Assembly (NCBI GenBank): GCA_017165825.1
Contig: CM029370.1
Span: 12,734,708-12,798,707, forward strand
Direction: 5' to 3'
Source of the DNA: Hepsetus odoe
Taxonomy: Eukaryota > Chordata > Actinopteri > Characiformes > Hepsetidae
DNA length: 64,000 nucleotides
In this document: positions 38,561-48,850 of the stretch, in pieces
Position numbering within the stretch: the stretch's first letter is position 1
How the letters are laid out: every line of letters begins with the position of its first letter
The notes under the pieces: model-generated
Database searches by the model: none
Seen by the model: the letters and a program-made list of their open reading frames with translations, nothing else
Told to the model about the DNA's origin: nothing
Translations under genes and position numbers: made by a program

Positions 38561-41232
38561 GACAATCATATTATTAATTACATAATGGATTGTTTTTTTT
38601 CAGTTTACATTCTGTTTGTAATCCTGTCTTTATGTTTTACTGTCAATCAATGACAAAAAAGAGCCAAATTTAAACATGTTTCTGTCCATAATAAAATCAT
38701 AATAAAGCATTCTGGGGGACCAACAGAACCAAAATACCTGAAGGGTTTCTAGTAAAGATATTTGAAAACTGAACATCCTTTCTCTCCAAGAGTTTCATTT
38801 TTAGTGCTTTTATATTTTGAGAAACTTGCATGTAAGTTACAGCACAAAGCATAATGAAAATGATACGTAATGATAAGTAATGAAAGAATTGCTCAATATT
38901 TTGTGGTTCCTTCATTCTTCACATCATTAACTTTGGAAGAAAACCCCCATAATGTCCCGAAGGGTGGTCAAACAAGTGATTAAATGCTTGTTTTCATACG
39001 GCTTTAGGGTTGGATTAGGGTAGAGGACATATTGTGTTGCCATGTTACATGCTGAACTATTCCATAACTCAAATTCATGTAAATGTATGAGGTTCCTGTT
39101 CATACATGTTCTGCTGTAAAGACCAGTGGATTTTCCATGCCTATCGTGGGTCTACTTTCCAAACAATTTAGTCATCAGTTTAGTCAAAGCTGGAAATTTT
39201 ACAGAATCAACAAAAATCATAAATATATCTTTTTCTCTCTTTATCATGGAGTAACTTGAGTTAATGGTAGCTGGGGTAGAAGGCATTGGTGGGCAGACCA
39301 TAGATAGATCAATTGTTTTGGGAGCCCCTAGTCATGCAGGGTAAATGGCTCAGCTGGGATTCCAGCCTCAATCTTGACAACTCATCTCTGCCATCCTTTT
39401 ACTGGATATGCTTTTATATCTGGAAGGCTGCTGTGCACTCCTTACTTGGGGTCGAATGTGCCGCCCACATCTTCTCAAATATGTGAATCTGTGCATTTTG
39501 GCAGTAGCTACAAAATAATGGTCATAAACTGTGGATCCAGTTTACTGAACATTGTTATTCTTGAAAAACACAGCAATAGAAATGAACACAGTATCTCTAG
39601 TCTAGTATCATGTTACACTTATCCTATTGTTTACAGATCATTTTTCTAGCTTTGTCTCTGCAGTGAGATCTTTTTCATTATGGCATCATCAGTATTTACT
39701 TGCGGATTATAAATTCATAAGCAAGATTGATGCTCTGCCCCAGTTTTCATTAGAGCTTGTGAATGCACAGTGATAATTAAACTCATATTAGAGAAGTTGC
39801 TGAATATTCTCAATTTGCCATTTGTCTAGGAAGCTATAAGGCCAATTACCAATTTGATCAGCAGTAACTTCACAAAAATGTGGAACTTCTGTTCACTATT
39901 ATGAAAGCCTGTCAAAGTGTTAATTTACCAATTAAAGTCAGTCATGACATTCCTACTGTGTGGGAATGAATTCAGTTTAATTCTATAGGAGTTAATCTAA
40001 CGAGCAGCAAGAATCACTTACGGCAATTTACAGGGCACTTTAAATATGGTTTCAATTGGGAATGTAACGCCTCCTTGATTTGGGTACTGTCAGGGTGGCT
40101 CAGGAGCTTGTGATAGCATATCCTAATTGAGGTGCTGCCAAAGTGGTTAATACACTCATTAAAAAGAAAAGAAAAATTGCATTTTCTTCAGATTATTAAA
40201 ATCTTTGGTTTGAGCTATTTAATTCTTAGTTCTGTTAGAAATAAGCTGCATAGATTTCCCTGATCTTTAAAAGGAAGATTAGCACCTTAGTGGCATTGCA
40301 TTGTAAAGATAACTATACATCAGCCTACAGCTTTGCAACCCTTAATGGACTTAATGCAACATGCAGAACTCATAAACGTGCAAGCCTTGGTGTGAGAGAT
40401 TATGTCGTCCTGGAGTTAGTAACAAGATAAGATTTCAAAACCTTTTGGAAATGAAATATGAGGTTTAGGGTAGCTGAAGAGATGTAGCTGTAGATGAAGA
40501 TTCTTTAAAAATGAAAAAAGAAAACAAAGGTACTGAGCTACCAGAAATGAGCTTTAATAATATACTGATAATGACTCCAACTGGTGATGTGTTTTTACTG
40601 AATTACCTTCAGTAAAAGGTGAATTCATTATTGAGATCTTGACAAAGGTCTTGACATGCCATTCTGGGCAATTTGGCCATTTTAATCTCATTTGAACATT
40701 TTAACATCTTTGGTATTCTGATGAACCACACAAACAGCAGTAAATCATTGAAAGACACCACAAAGCTAATTAACGCTAATTAACAAAGAGCATTGTAAAG
40801 TGCCCTGGTCCACAAGTTTTGCACAACATTCTCTATAACTCTCCCAAGAGATCAACCGTTTGCACACTATACTTGGGTATGTCATTAAAAACTGATCAGC
40901 AGGTTTTTGGGAAACTATAGGCAAACTCAAGGCGTTTTCCTTCTCGTTCATGCTGTCATTGTAATTGTAGACGATCTCCCACCTTGAGTCCCCACAACCA
41001 ATAAACCCCTCATCCATCAAGTGCCATCTCAAGAAAGTGCCACCCTAGCAGCCACAAAGATTCTGTCTTGCTCCCCTCCAAATCCTGCTTTAGCACCTTC
41101 CATGGTTATTAAACACTATAACTTCAGAATTACTCCGCTGCTTTGCACTGCAGTGTATGTAGTGGTCAAAAGCTCCCAAAAAATGCAATATGAATTTGTC
41201 ATTTGTCAAACTTCATCCATTAGTGATGAAGA
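38561..41232. other. No gene seen
   Basis: AT-rich, low repeat content compared with the rest of the window. No coding frame with a recognisable motif. Confidence 0.55.
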
Positions 41233-41351
41233 GTAGGGTTGCAAAGGAATGCAACTTTCAGGTAAATTTTCAGAACATTTCTATGGGAAGTAAAACAGGA
41301 ATTTTGGAAATATTAAAAGCTGGAAACTTTTGAATGGGAATTAGCACTTGT

Positions 41352-41456
41352 AGGAGTCTAGAACAGCCCTGCTGTGATGCTGCAGGAATCTAGAACAGCC
41401 CTGTTGTGGTGCTGCAGGAGTCTAGAACAGCCCTGCTGTGGTGCAGCAGGAGTCTA
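41352..41456. repeat. Small satellite array of the same 32-bp unit (3 units)
   Basis: Three units (TCTAGAACAGCCCTGCTGTG-type) precede TCTAGATATGATGAGTG, the same flank (TCTAGACATGATGAGTG) that follows the main array at 43044. Confidence 0.88.
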
Positions 41457-41526
41457 GATATGATGAGTGTGTGTGCTGGAGGAAAGTACAGGGTAGAAAT
41501 TCAAATGATTTTGCATGAAATCCTTC

Positions 41527-41597
41527 GGGGCAACCTACTGGTCTTGGATTCAAATCCACGAGCTTTCAATTCTAGGGCCTAGTTCCTAACCACTAGA
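41527..41597 (-). repeat. tRNA-SINE head, inverted relative to the copy at 43.1 kb
   Basis: The reverse complement reads CTAGTGGTTAGGAACTAGGCC then CTAGAATTGAAAGC, GTGGATTTGAATCCAAGACCAG and TAGGTTGCCCCGAAGG. The same wording recurs on the + strand at 43104. Confidence 0.75.
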
Positions 41598-42111
41598 ACA
41601 AAATATGTGAATTGACAGGAACGTATTGGAAAAAATGAGCTTGTTTGGGAATTAACAGGAACTTTTGGGAAAACAAATGAGAGTGGGAATTAACTGGAAT
41701 ACATTGGAGCATACAAATGCATACAAATTGTATCAAATTCACACATTAATATAAATGTTCAGTTTTGTCACAAGCAGACATGCATGTAAACATAACTAAT
41801 AGAATTTTTTTTTAATGACATTTTTGACTTGGATTTATTTGTTTGAAGACCTTTAACTATTTCACAGAATAACAAAAAACAAGAACGTTGAATAAAATAA
41901 TCATATTCCATATGAAAAATAAAGTTTCTCTTATATTCCCTTAGAAAGGTTTCAATCAAAATGTAAGAAAACATTCTTTTAGTATATCTAATTTGCTGGT
42001 TAGCTATCTGGTGTCTGAACTCATTTTCATTCTGTATTAGCAGTTTAAATGTAATACCTTAAGATCTACTGCATATATTTCCCCCAGTAAATATACTGCT
42101 CTGGATTTAGT

Positions 42112-43048
42112 GCTTGAGTCTAGAACAGCCCTGCTGTGGTCTTGCAGGAGTCTAGTAGAACAGCACTGCTGTGGTCCCACAGAAGTTCAGAACAGCACTG
42201 CTGTGATGCTGCAGGTGCTTAGAAGAGCCCTGCTGTGGTGCTGTAGGAGTCTGGAACAGCCCTGATGTAGAGCTGCGGGAGTCTAGAACAGCCCTGCTGT
42301 GATGCTACAGGAGTCTAGAACAGCCCTGATGTAGAGCTGTGGGAGTCTAAAACAGCCCTGCTGTGGTGCTGCAGAAGTCTAGAACAGCCCTGATGTGCTG
42401 TAGGCGTCTAGAACAGCCCTGCTGTGGTCTTGCAGGAGTCTAATAGAACAGCCCTGCTGTGCACAAGTTTAGAACAGCCCTGCTGTGGCGCTGTAGGAGT
42501 TTAGAACAGCCCTGCTGTGGTGCTGCAGGAATCTAGAACAGCCCTGATGTTGTGCTGTAGGAGTCTAGAACAGCCCTGCTGTGGTCTTGCAGGAGTCTAG
42601 AAAAAAGCCCTGCTGTGCAGAAGTTCAGAACAGCCCTGCTGTGGCGCTGTAGGAGTTTAGAACAACCTTGCTGTGGTGCTGCAGGAGTCTAGAACAGCCC
42701 TGATGTAGAGCTGCGGGAGTCTAGAACAGCCCTGCTGTGATGCTGCAGGAGTCTAGAACAGCCCTGATGTAGAGCTGTGGGAGTCTAGAACAGCCCTGCT
42801 GTGGTGCTGCAGGAGTCTAGTAGAACAGCCCTGCTGTGGTCCTGCAGAAGTTTAGAACAGCCCTGCTGTGGTGCTGCAGGAGTCTAGAACAGCCCTGATG
42901 TAGAGCTGCAGGAGTCTAGAACAGCCCTGATGTAGAGCTGCAGGAGCCTAAAACAGCCCTGATGTGGTGCTGTATGAGTCTAGAACAGCCCTGATGTGGT
43001 GCTGTAGGAGTCTAGAACAGCCCTGCTGTGGTCTTGCAGGAGTCTAGA
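42112..43048. repeat. 32-bp minisatellite, about 29 units
   Basis: The unit consensus is TCTAGAACAGCCCTGCTGTG followed by GTGCTGCAGGAG (32 bp). I count about 29 units, mostly 32 bp, with 28- to 35-bp variants. Variant types (CTGTGGTCTTGCAGGAG, GATGTAGAGCTGYGGGAG, shortened CTGTGCASAAG units) recur in blocks, so parts of the array were duplicated as multi-unit segments. It ends about 830 bp upstream of the ptchd4 start codon. Confidence 0.92.
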
Positions 43049-43103
43049 CATGATGAGTGCATGTGATGGAGGAAAGTACATTCCAGTTAACTCACATATT
43101 TTG

Positions 43104-43275
43104 TCTAGTGGTTAGGAACTAGGCCCTAGAACTGGAAAGTTGTGGATTTAAATCCGAGACCAGTAGGTTGCCCTGAGGTTGCCTTGAGCAAGGTACCGTC
43201 CCCATCACTGTTCCCTGGGCGCTTTCAAGAGCTGCCTCCTGCTGCACGGTGTGAATGGGTGAAATGCAGAGGGAG
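43104..43275 (+). repeat. tRNA-SINE, tail A (5' end trimmed)
   Basis: CTAGTGGTTAGGAACTAGGCC, GTGGATTTAAATCC, GACCAGTAGGTTGCC, TTGAGCAAGGTACCG and GTGAATGGGTGAAATGCAGAG. It lies between the minisatellite and the ptchd4 promoter. Confidence 0.8.
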
Positions 43276-43435
43276 CATTCCATTATTCACTAATTTCTTT
43301 GAATTCTCTTAAATTCCGATGTTCACACATACATTCTCACATAATCCCGTTATTCCTGTCCGTTCCCGTGAAAAGTTTGAAACTGGAATTCTGAAACACT
43401 GATCTAGAGCCATCTGCAGAAAGTGACACCCCCCC

Positions 43436-43492
43436 CCCACACACACACACATACACACGCACACACACACCACCACACACACACACACACAC
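43436..43492. repeat. (CA)n microsatellite at the promoter edge
   Basis: A nine-C run followed by an interrupted CA repeat (ACACAT, ACACGC, CACCAC interruptions), about 390 bp before the start codon. Confidence 0.9.
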
Positions 43493-44450
43493 CTCTTCCC
43501 AGCCCACCGTGCTCTCACCCCACAGCCCGCCCTGACTCGCGATCCAGCTGCATGAAGAGAGTGGAGGAGAGCGGGAAGAGGCACGCGTGCACATGAGGAA
43601 GCAGAACCCCTCACACATACGCACACACACACAAACACACGGCTGAATGGCGGAGCTGGGACGGAGATGAAGCACTGGCGGGGGGCCGATCGCGGTGTGG
43701 CGGCTGCGGCGTTGTAAGAGGCTAACAGGTATAGTTCGGGTTTATTTCTCCCCCATCACCTCCTACCCCCCCTTTAACGGACCGGGGGGCGGGGGCGCAG
43801 CCACGTGTCACATGTGCTTCTCAGCGAGGCATCTGCAAGCCGGATCCAGAGGAGGAGGAGGCGGAGGAGGAGGCGGAGGATGCTGCGGCAGGCGATCCAC
43901 CGCGGGCTCAAGGCGTCCTTCTACTGGCTCGGCCTGTTCGTCAGCCGCCACCCCGTGTTCTTCCTCACCGTGCCCGCCGTGCTCACCGTGGTGTTCGGCT
44001 GTGCGGCGCTCAGCCGTTTCCAGCCCGAGACGGAGCTGGAGGCGCTGGTGGCGCCGGCGCACAGCCTGGCCAAGATCGAGCGCAGCCTCGCCAACAGCCT
44101 CTTCCCCATCGAGCGCTCCAAGCACAAGCTCTACTCGGACCTGCACACGCCCGGCCGCTACGGCCGCCTCATCCTGCTGGCCAAGGCCGGCGGCAACATC
44201 CTGGAGCTGGCCGAGCAGGTGCTGCACGTGCACCGCCAGGTGCTGGAGCTGCGCGTGAGCCACAAGGGCTTCAACTACACCTTCGCTCACCTGTGCGTGC
44301 TGCGCCACCGCGACCGCCGCTGCGTGCTGGACGACATCCTCGCCGTCTTCGAGGACATCCGCGCCGCCGTGCTCGCCAACAGCACGCTGGCCAAGGTGCC
44401 CGTCAGCTACCCCAACACCACGCTCAAGGTACAGGAGACACCCCAGCTCC
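43480..44450 (+). promoter_or_regulatory. ptchd4: CpG-rich promoter / exon 1 region of ptchd4
   Basis: A sharp GC-rich, CpG-rich island in AT-rich DNA runs from the CA microsatellite to the end of exon 1. No TATA box is evident. A purine-rich GGA/GCGGAGG run (about 43848-43879) abuts the start codon. The transcription start cannot be placed from sequence alone. Two short upstream frames (43647-43670 and 43667-43717) and an out-of-frame ATG at 43812 lie in the presumed leader. Confidence 0.6.
43880..44428 (+). CDS. ptchd4: ptchd4 coding exon 1 (patched domain-containing 4, N-terminal part)
   Basis: This exon encodes residues 1-183 of a Patched/RND-type membrane protein. Residues 1-25 are a basic cytosolic lead beginning MLRQ, residues 26-44 form TM1 (HPVFFLTVPAVLTVVFG core), and the rest is the first extracellular loop. 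The loop has the motifs HSLAKIERSL, SLFP and LYSDLHTPGRYGR and three N-glycosylation sequons (N132-Y-T, N167-S-T, N179-T-T). The ATG at 43880 has A at -3 and is the first ATG in this frame; the frame is open upstream only to non-ATG codons. The exon ends at AAG followed by a GTACAG donor, in phase 0. The HPVFFLTVPAVLT, LAKIERSL and LYSDLHTPGRYGR blocks fit PTCHD4 better than PTCHD1 as I remember the family. PTCHD4 (PTCH53) has been reported as a p53-inducible repressor of Hedgehog signalling. The exon is very GC-rich, unlike the AT-rich surroundings. Confidence 0.93.
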
Positions 44451-44657
44451 TCCTCTCGTCCGCTCCCAACTTCTCTGGGTGCAGCCGCGACCCCAAAAAC
44501 GGGACTTTGGGGTTTTTTTCTCTTTGTTTTCTTGAAGTTCTAGTTTACGTTCCACCTTAACTGGCGCTGCGCTTCGATTACTGCGCCTGCATTTAAGGTG
44601 GAATGGGGGGAATTTCAACTTGAGCTCGCTTGCGTTAATGTTGGGATGCACGTCTTA

Positions 44658-44682
44658 CACACACACACACACACACACACAC
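44658..44682. repeat. (CA)n microsatellite in intron 1
   Basis: A short perfect CA run. Confidence 0.9.
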
Positions 44683-44972
44683 TCTTATACACACGCCTCT
44701 CTGTATTGGTATGATTATATCGCTGTTTCGAAGCTGCTGCATTAGGACAGAATTATGGAGTTGAGGGGAAAATGTCTCCTCAGAGGACACGCCGAGAATA
44801 ACCGACACCTGTTCAAGCGAGCTGCCATTCATAAAAATAATAACAATGTAATATGTTCTTTAAAAAGAATAAATCAGGCTCCTGCGCGGTGTTGGTAGCC
44901 TCGCTGCTAACGAAACAAATGCTAACACCAGGCAGCTCAGCAGAGACTATCAACACTCTCCACTGCTGCGGC

Positions 44973-44990
44973 TGTGTGTGTGTGTGTGTG

Positions 44991-45028
<38 letters not shown>

Positions 45029-45046
45029 CGTGTGTGTGTGTGTGTG
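44973..45046. repeat. (GT)n microsatellite in intron 1
   Basis: A GT run interrupted by three GCG steps. It faces a complementary CA run 75 bp downstream. Confidence 0.95.
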
Positions 45047-45120
45047 CTGGTTATGAATCAGCTGCAGTCTCGGGGAAAGCCGTGGAGCTGGACTCTGTGG
45101 GAAACCACAGCCAGTGTGGC

Positions 45121-45126
45121 TACACA

Positions 45127-45185
<59 letters not shown>
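45121..45185. repeat. (CA)n microsatellite in intron 1
   Basis: A near-perfect CA run (one CATA step), complementary to the GT run at 44973-45046. Confidence 0.95.
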
Positions 45186-45188
<3 letters not shown>

Positions 45189-46546
45189 TGACTGCTAGTG
45201 GCTGTTTCTGTGAAAGTGAGCGCTCCCCTTCCTGAAGCATGCAGCCCAGTGTGGGTCCGTGTGTCTTTCCGCTGCTCGCCGCAGTCTGAGGCTCTTTCTC
45301 TGTGTTGGAGACAGACATCTGCAGCAGGAAAGCCAATAAAGCAGAGTGTCAGAGAGCGAGGTCCCTCCGAACAGTCAGCCCGGCTCCTGAGAGGGGAAAG
45401 GAGCCATTCCTCCATAGCACGCAGTCAGAGCATCTTCTGGCTGCTTTGCTGCATTCAAGGCGTTCGCCAGCAGCCGTTGTCAAGTCCAGTTCAGAGGTTT
45501 CCTGAGACACTTTGGAGGAACCTTCAATCTGGACGACAAGCACTGCAGGTCCTCTGAATCGCTGAGGTGATGAAGATACGGTTTCTGTGACTGATGTCTG
45601 GGATTAGGGTTCGTTTTAGGCCTCGGAAAGCTCACCATTTGGCTTCAGGGCCAGTTTATGTGGAGTGAACACGGAGCCTGAGACCCAAATCTGGGTTGCC
45701 TTGCTTAAAGGGACATTTTGTGGGATGTTTTGCCAGAGGCTTTGTCCACCAGTTTTATCACACTGTTATCAAACCAGGTTTGATTGAAGGATTTCAGGGG
45801 GAGAGAGTTAAGAGTCTTTGTCCATCCAGACAAGATATATTGTGGTGAAGACATTGATGGTATTGAATGATCGCTATGAGTTTTTTTGCAGAAAAAAGTG
45901 ACATGACTGTCACCTTTACCAAGCAAAGTATTCATAATAATTATAATTATAATTCAATAAGAATATGGAAAAAAAGCAGTATAAATAATAGAACCTGAGT
46001 TAATAAATGGCTATTCTGTACTTGTTTCAGTTCAGCTTCCTGCAATGTGGTATTTCAAGTAGCGCTATAGGCGAATGTGGGGGGCCATCATTTTGTTCCA
46101 TGATGTGCCAAGAAACAGTTACTTCATTTGTCTAAGGCATCCGTTTTTTTTTCACCTAAGGGCTGGCAACCCACGTCATACATCTCAGCTTGAAATATCT
46201 GTCTATCTTTGGCATACCTCAGACGTGTCTTGTGCAAAAATATTTTATCATTACTGTAGGATTCGCTGCTGTAGCAGCTGATGAGGATACATTTGGTTGA
46301 TGTGTCTCAATCAGTCTCAGTTACAGAATACCCACCGTGTACCCATGATCTACACTACGCAGGGCAAAAATCTGTTGGTTAATGGCATCCATAACATTAA
46401 AACTATCGTGAAGGTCTCCTTGTGTTGAGTCATGGACACCATGTGAACTACATATGGACACCATGTGATTGTATTGAGATTTGGGGAATAGGGAGGTCAA
46501 GTCAACACCTTGAACCCTTGTCATGTTCCTTAAACTATTCTTGAGT

Positions 46547-47134
46547 CTTCTTCTTCTTTTTCTTTCGGCTGCTCCCGTTTAGGGGTCGCCACAGCGGATC
46601 AGCCGTCTCCATTTCTTCCGGTCCTCTGCATCTTCCTGCTTCAAACCACCTGCATGTCCTCTCTCACCACGTCCATAAACCTCTTTGGTCTTCCTCTTTT
46701 CCTCTTTCCTGGCAGCTCCATCTTCAACATCTTCCTTCCAATAAATTCCTCATCTCTCCTCTGGACATGTCCAAACTAACGCAACCTTGCTTCTCTAACT
46801 TTGTCTCCAAAACGTCTAACCTGAGTGGCCCCCTTTAATGTACTATATTATTATTATGTTTCTAATCCTGTCCATCCTCGTCAAACCCAGCGAAAATCTC
46901 AGCATCTTTAACTCTGACACCTCCAGCTCCGCCTCCTGCCTTTTCGTCAGTGGCACCTTCTCCAACCCATACAACATAGCAGGTCTCACTACTGTCCTAT
47001 AAACATTCCCTTTTACTCTAACTGGTACCCATCTGTCACAAATCACTCCAGCCACTCTTCTCCACCCATTCCAACCTGCCTGCACTCTCTTCTTCACCTC
47101 TCTTCCACACTCACCGTTACTCTGAACTGTTGTC
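46547..47134 (-). mobile_element. 5'-truncated LINE (3' end only) with 15-bp target duplication
   Basis: AAACTATTCTTGAGT occurs at 46532-46546 and 47135-47149, a 15-bp target-site duplication. The insert is the last 588 bp of the same LINE family as at 59.2 kb: minus-strand frame 47136-46843 carries VKKRVQAGWNGWRRVAGVICD, VRPAMLYGLEKVPLTKRQEAELEVSELKMLRFSLG, and then the 3' region ending in GGCGACCCCTAAACGGGAGC. It lies within ptchd4 intron 1 in antisense orientation. Confidence 0.9.
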
Positions 47135-47444
47135 AAACTATTCTTGAGTAATTACTGTAATTTAGTGGGGAGATTTTTTTTTGTTACTCCCATAATGGAG
47201 ATTACTTGATCATCAGTAATGTTTAGGTAGCTAGTATGCCTCAAAGCTACATGCACATGAATGTCAAGACCCAGGGTTTCCCAACATTGTTCAGAGCATC
47301 ACACTGGCTTTGCCAGCTGCCTTCTTCCCATAGTGCATCCTGTTGCCATCTTTCCCTGGTTGGAGATACTGGCCATTACTCCATGATCCAGTTATGATGG
47401 TCATCTTCCATTAGTTGTGCTCCCATGACCTTGTCACTGGTTCA

Positions 47445-47612
47445 TTGAAACATTGCACAGCACACAGTGAACCACAACAAAATGCATCCTCTGCTTTTCA
47501 CCCATACACTATGTGCAGCATGGGGCAGCTATGACCAGAGCCTGGGGAGCAGTGATGGGGATGGTACCTTTCTCAAGGGTCTAGTCCCTAACCACTAGAC
47601 CACTGCTGCCTC
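47445..47612 (-). repeat. tRNA-SINE, tail A, internally deleted
   Basis: The reverse complement has GGCAGCAGTGGTCTAGTGGTTAGGG, a deletion of the B-box region, CCCTTGAGAAAGG and the tail-A body ending in GCTGTGCAATGTTTCAA. Confidence 0.7.
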
Positions 47613-47829
47613 TTGATGTTTCAGTCACTGCATTGTCCAGGAATTGGACCCAGGTCTGGAGCGTGGGAGGCGAAAACTCTTCCACTAAACTGTCATTGCT
47701 TTTAACGAGACAATCAATGTTATTCGCTTTGTGAAGTGTGCATTTTCTACCTGTCTCAGCGTCTGTTTCTGCAGAGACCTCTGGCTTTCTTCCACAGCCA
47801 AAAGAAAACTGGGGAATAGAATATGCACA

Positions 47830-48015
47830 GTGGCACAGCGGGTAGCCTCGTCACCTCGAGAAGGTCCTAGGGTGGGGTGGCCTGGGTCCTTTCTATGTAG
47901 AGTTTGCATGTTCTACCTGAGGCTGGACTTGCAACCTGTTCAGGGTGCTTTTGTGTCTTTGTCCTATGAGTGTTGGATAGGCTCTAGCACCTTCTATAAT
48001 GCACAAATGAATGAA
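47830..48015 (+). repeat. tRNA-derived SINE of another family
   Basis: CAGTGGCACAGCGGGTAGCC, TCACCTCGAGAAGGTCCTAGG, then GGCCTGGGTCCTTTCTATGT with AGAGTTTGCATGTTCT and GGATAGGCTCTAGCACCTTC match a common fish SINE layout. Confidence 0.65.
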
Positions 48016-48136
48016 CTTTTATAAAGGGTCAGAACTGATTCATCGTAACCCTTATTTTGCTATATAATAATGCAAAAATAATTGCACAGTCACATGTTAA
48101 AAACCAATAGAACTTATACAAAAAATTACTCTTATG

Positions 48137-48200
48137 ATGGCAGCGTTGGTCTAGTGAGGGTGAGGGACTAGGGTCCAGGAGCAGGAGGTTGTGGGTTCTG
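48137..48200 (+). repeat. tRNA-SINE head only
   Basis: GGCAGCGTTGGTCTAGTGAGG, GGACTAGGGTCCAGGAG and GGTTGTGGGTTCTGC are recognisable. No body follows. Confidence 0.45.
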
Positions 48201-48369
48201 CACTACTTCATTATAAATGCTTGCTTCAGTGAGCTAGAAGGGGAAAAAAATGAAAAAACTAAACTAATGGTTTATTCCATATGCCTTGGTCAATTCCAAT
48301 GCTCAGATCAGATCAGGTCATTCCTTTTGATACCCACAGTATTTCCCACATGTCTTTTTTTCTCTCCAG

Positions 48370-48850
48370 GATGGCAGAGTGGCTTTCATCGGCCACCAGC
48401 TGGGCAGCGTTGTCTTGGCGCCTCACAGCAGGGACCAGCAGGTTAAGTCGGCCCGTGCGATTCAGATCACTTACTACCTCCGCAACCTGCGGCCCATGGT
48501 GCAGGACGCCATCGCTGAGAAATGGGAGAACGAGTTCTGCAAGCTGGCGCACCGCCTGGCCACAGCCAGTCAAGACCTGTACATCCAGTCACTCACATCC
48601 TTCAGCCTGTGGCGGGACTTTCACAAAACGGGCATGCTGGCCAAGAGCGAGGTGCTGGTCAGCCTGGTGCTTGTGCTGCTGGCCGCCACCATCTCCAGCT
48701 CCATGCGCGACTGCCTGCGGGGCAAACCCTTTCTGGGTCTGTTGGGCGTGCTTACCATATGCATTGCCAACGTTACGGCTGCAGGCATCTTCTTCATCTC
48801 TGATGGCAAGTTTAACTCCACGCTGCTCGGAATCCCCTTCTTCGCGATGG
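48370..48850 (+). CDS. ptchd4: ptchd4 coding exon 2 (start of sterol-sensing domain)
   Basis: This exon continues ptchd4 in phase 0 after a polypyrimidine tract and TCTCCAG acceptor. It begins with the DGR..FIGHQLG block and contains KSARAIQITYYL, EKWENEFCKL and SLWRDFHKT. TM2 lies at about residues 277-295, a cytosolic RDCLRGKPFLG link follows, and TM3 spans about 303-326, followed by an N332-S-T sequon and LLGIPFFAM. TM2 and TM3 open the sterol-sensing domain of the Patched family. The exon is 160 codons plus one base and ends at G before a consensus GTATGT donor (phase 1, splitting a glycine codon). The expected large last exon, with the remaining TM segments, is not found before 64000. 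The partial product here is 343 complete residues, well under half of the family's usual length. Confidence 0.93.

Larger units (their letters stand above)
41233..43410. mobile_element. Composite repeat, possibly a hAT-like non-autonomous element
   Basis: The block starts AGGGTTGCAAAGGAATG and contains GGGAATTAACAGGAAC-type short repeats (41595-41720). It ends near GAATTCTGAAACACTG (43390-43405) after GAAAAGTTTGAAACTGG. The AGGGTTGCAAAGG start resembles fish hAT-like elements, but the two ends match only weakly and no target duplication was found. Confidence 0.3.
44429..48369 (+). other. ptchd4: ptchd4 intron 1
   Basis: This is a 3.94-kb phase-0 intron bounded by GTACAG and TTTCTCTCCAG. It contains three CA/GT microsatellites near its 5' end, a 5'-truncated LINE with target duplication (46547-47134), a SINE relic (47445-47612) and two other SINE-like fragments. 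About 45190-46050 is moderately GC-rich at first and has a 119-codon open frame with no recognisable family; I treat it as non-coding. Confidence 0.88.

Noticed and set aside
42112..43048. CRISPR-like array of 32-bp repeats
   Set aside because: The units are contiguous with no unique spacers, and the setting is a vertebrate genome; this is a minisatellite.
43695..44258. 187-codon + strand frame over the promoter and exon 1
   Set aside because: It is an out-of-frame shadow of GC-rich ptchd4 exon 1 with Ser/Arg/Gly-rich low-complexity translation. Only its internal ATG (43812) is kept, as an upstream-ATG observation.
43808..44308. 166-codon minus-strand frame opposite ptchd4 exon 1
   Set aside because: Antisense shadow of a high-GC coding exon; no independent motif.
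44813..45415. 200-codon minus-strand frame and other Cys-Val / Thr-His repeat frames at 34.9-35.2 and 43.3-45.3 kb
   Set aside because: Produced by GT/CA microsatellites, which lack stop codons in most frames.
45198..45557. 119-codon frame in ptchd4 intron 1 as an alternative exon
   Set aside because: It does not begin with a canonical ATG, has no recognisable domain and no convincing splice sites keeping the ptchd4 frame.
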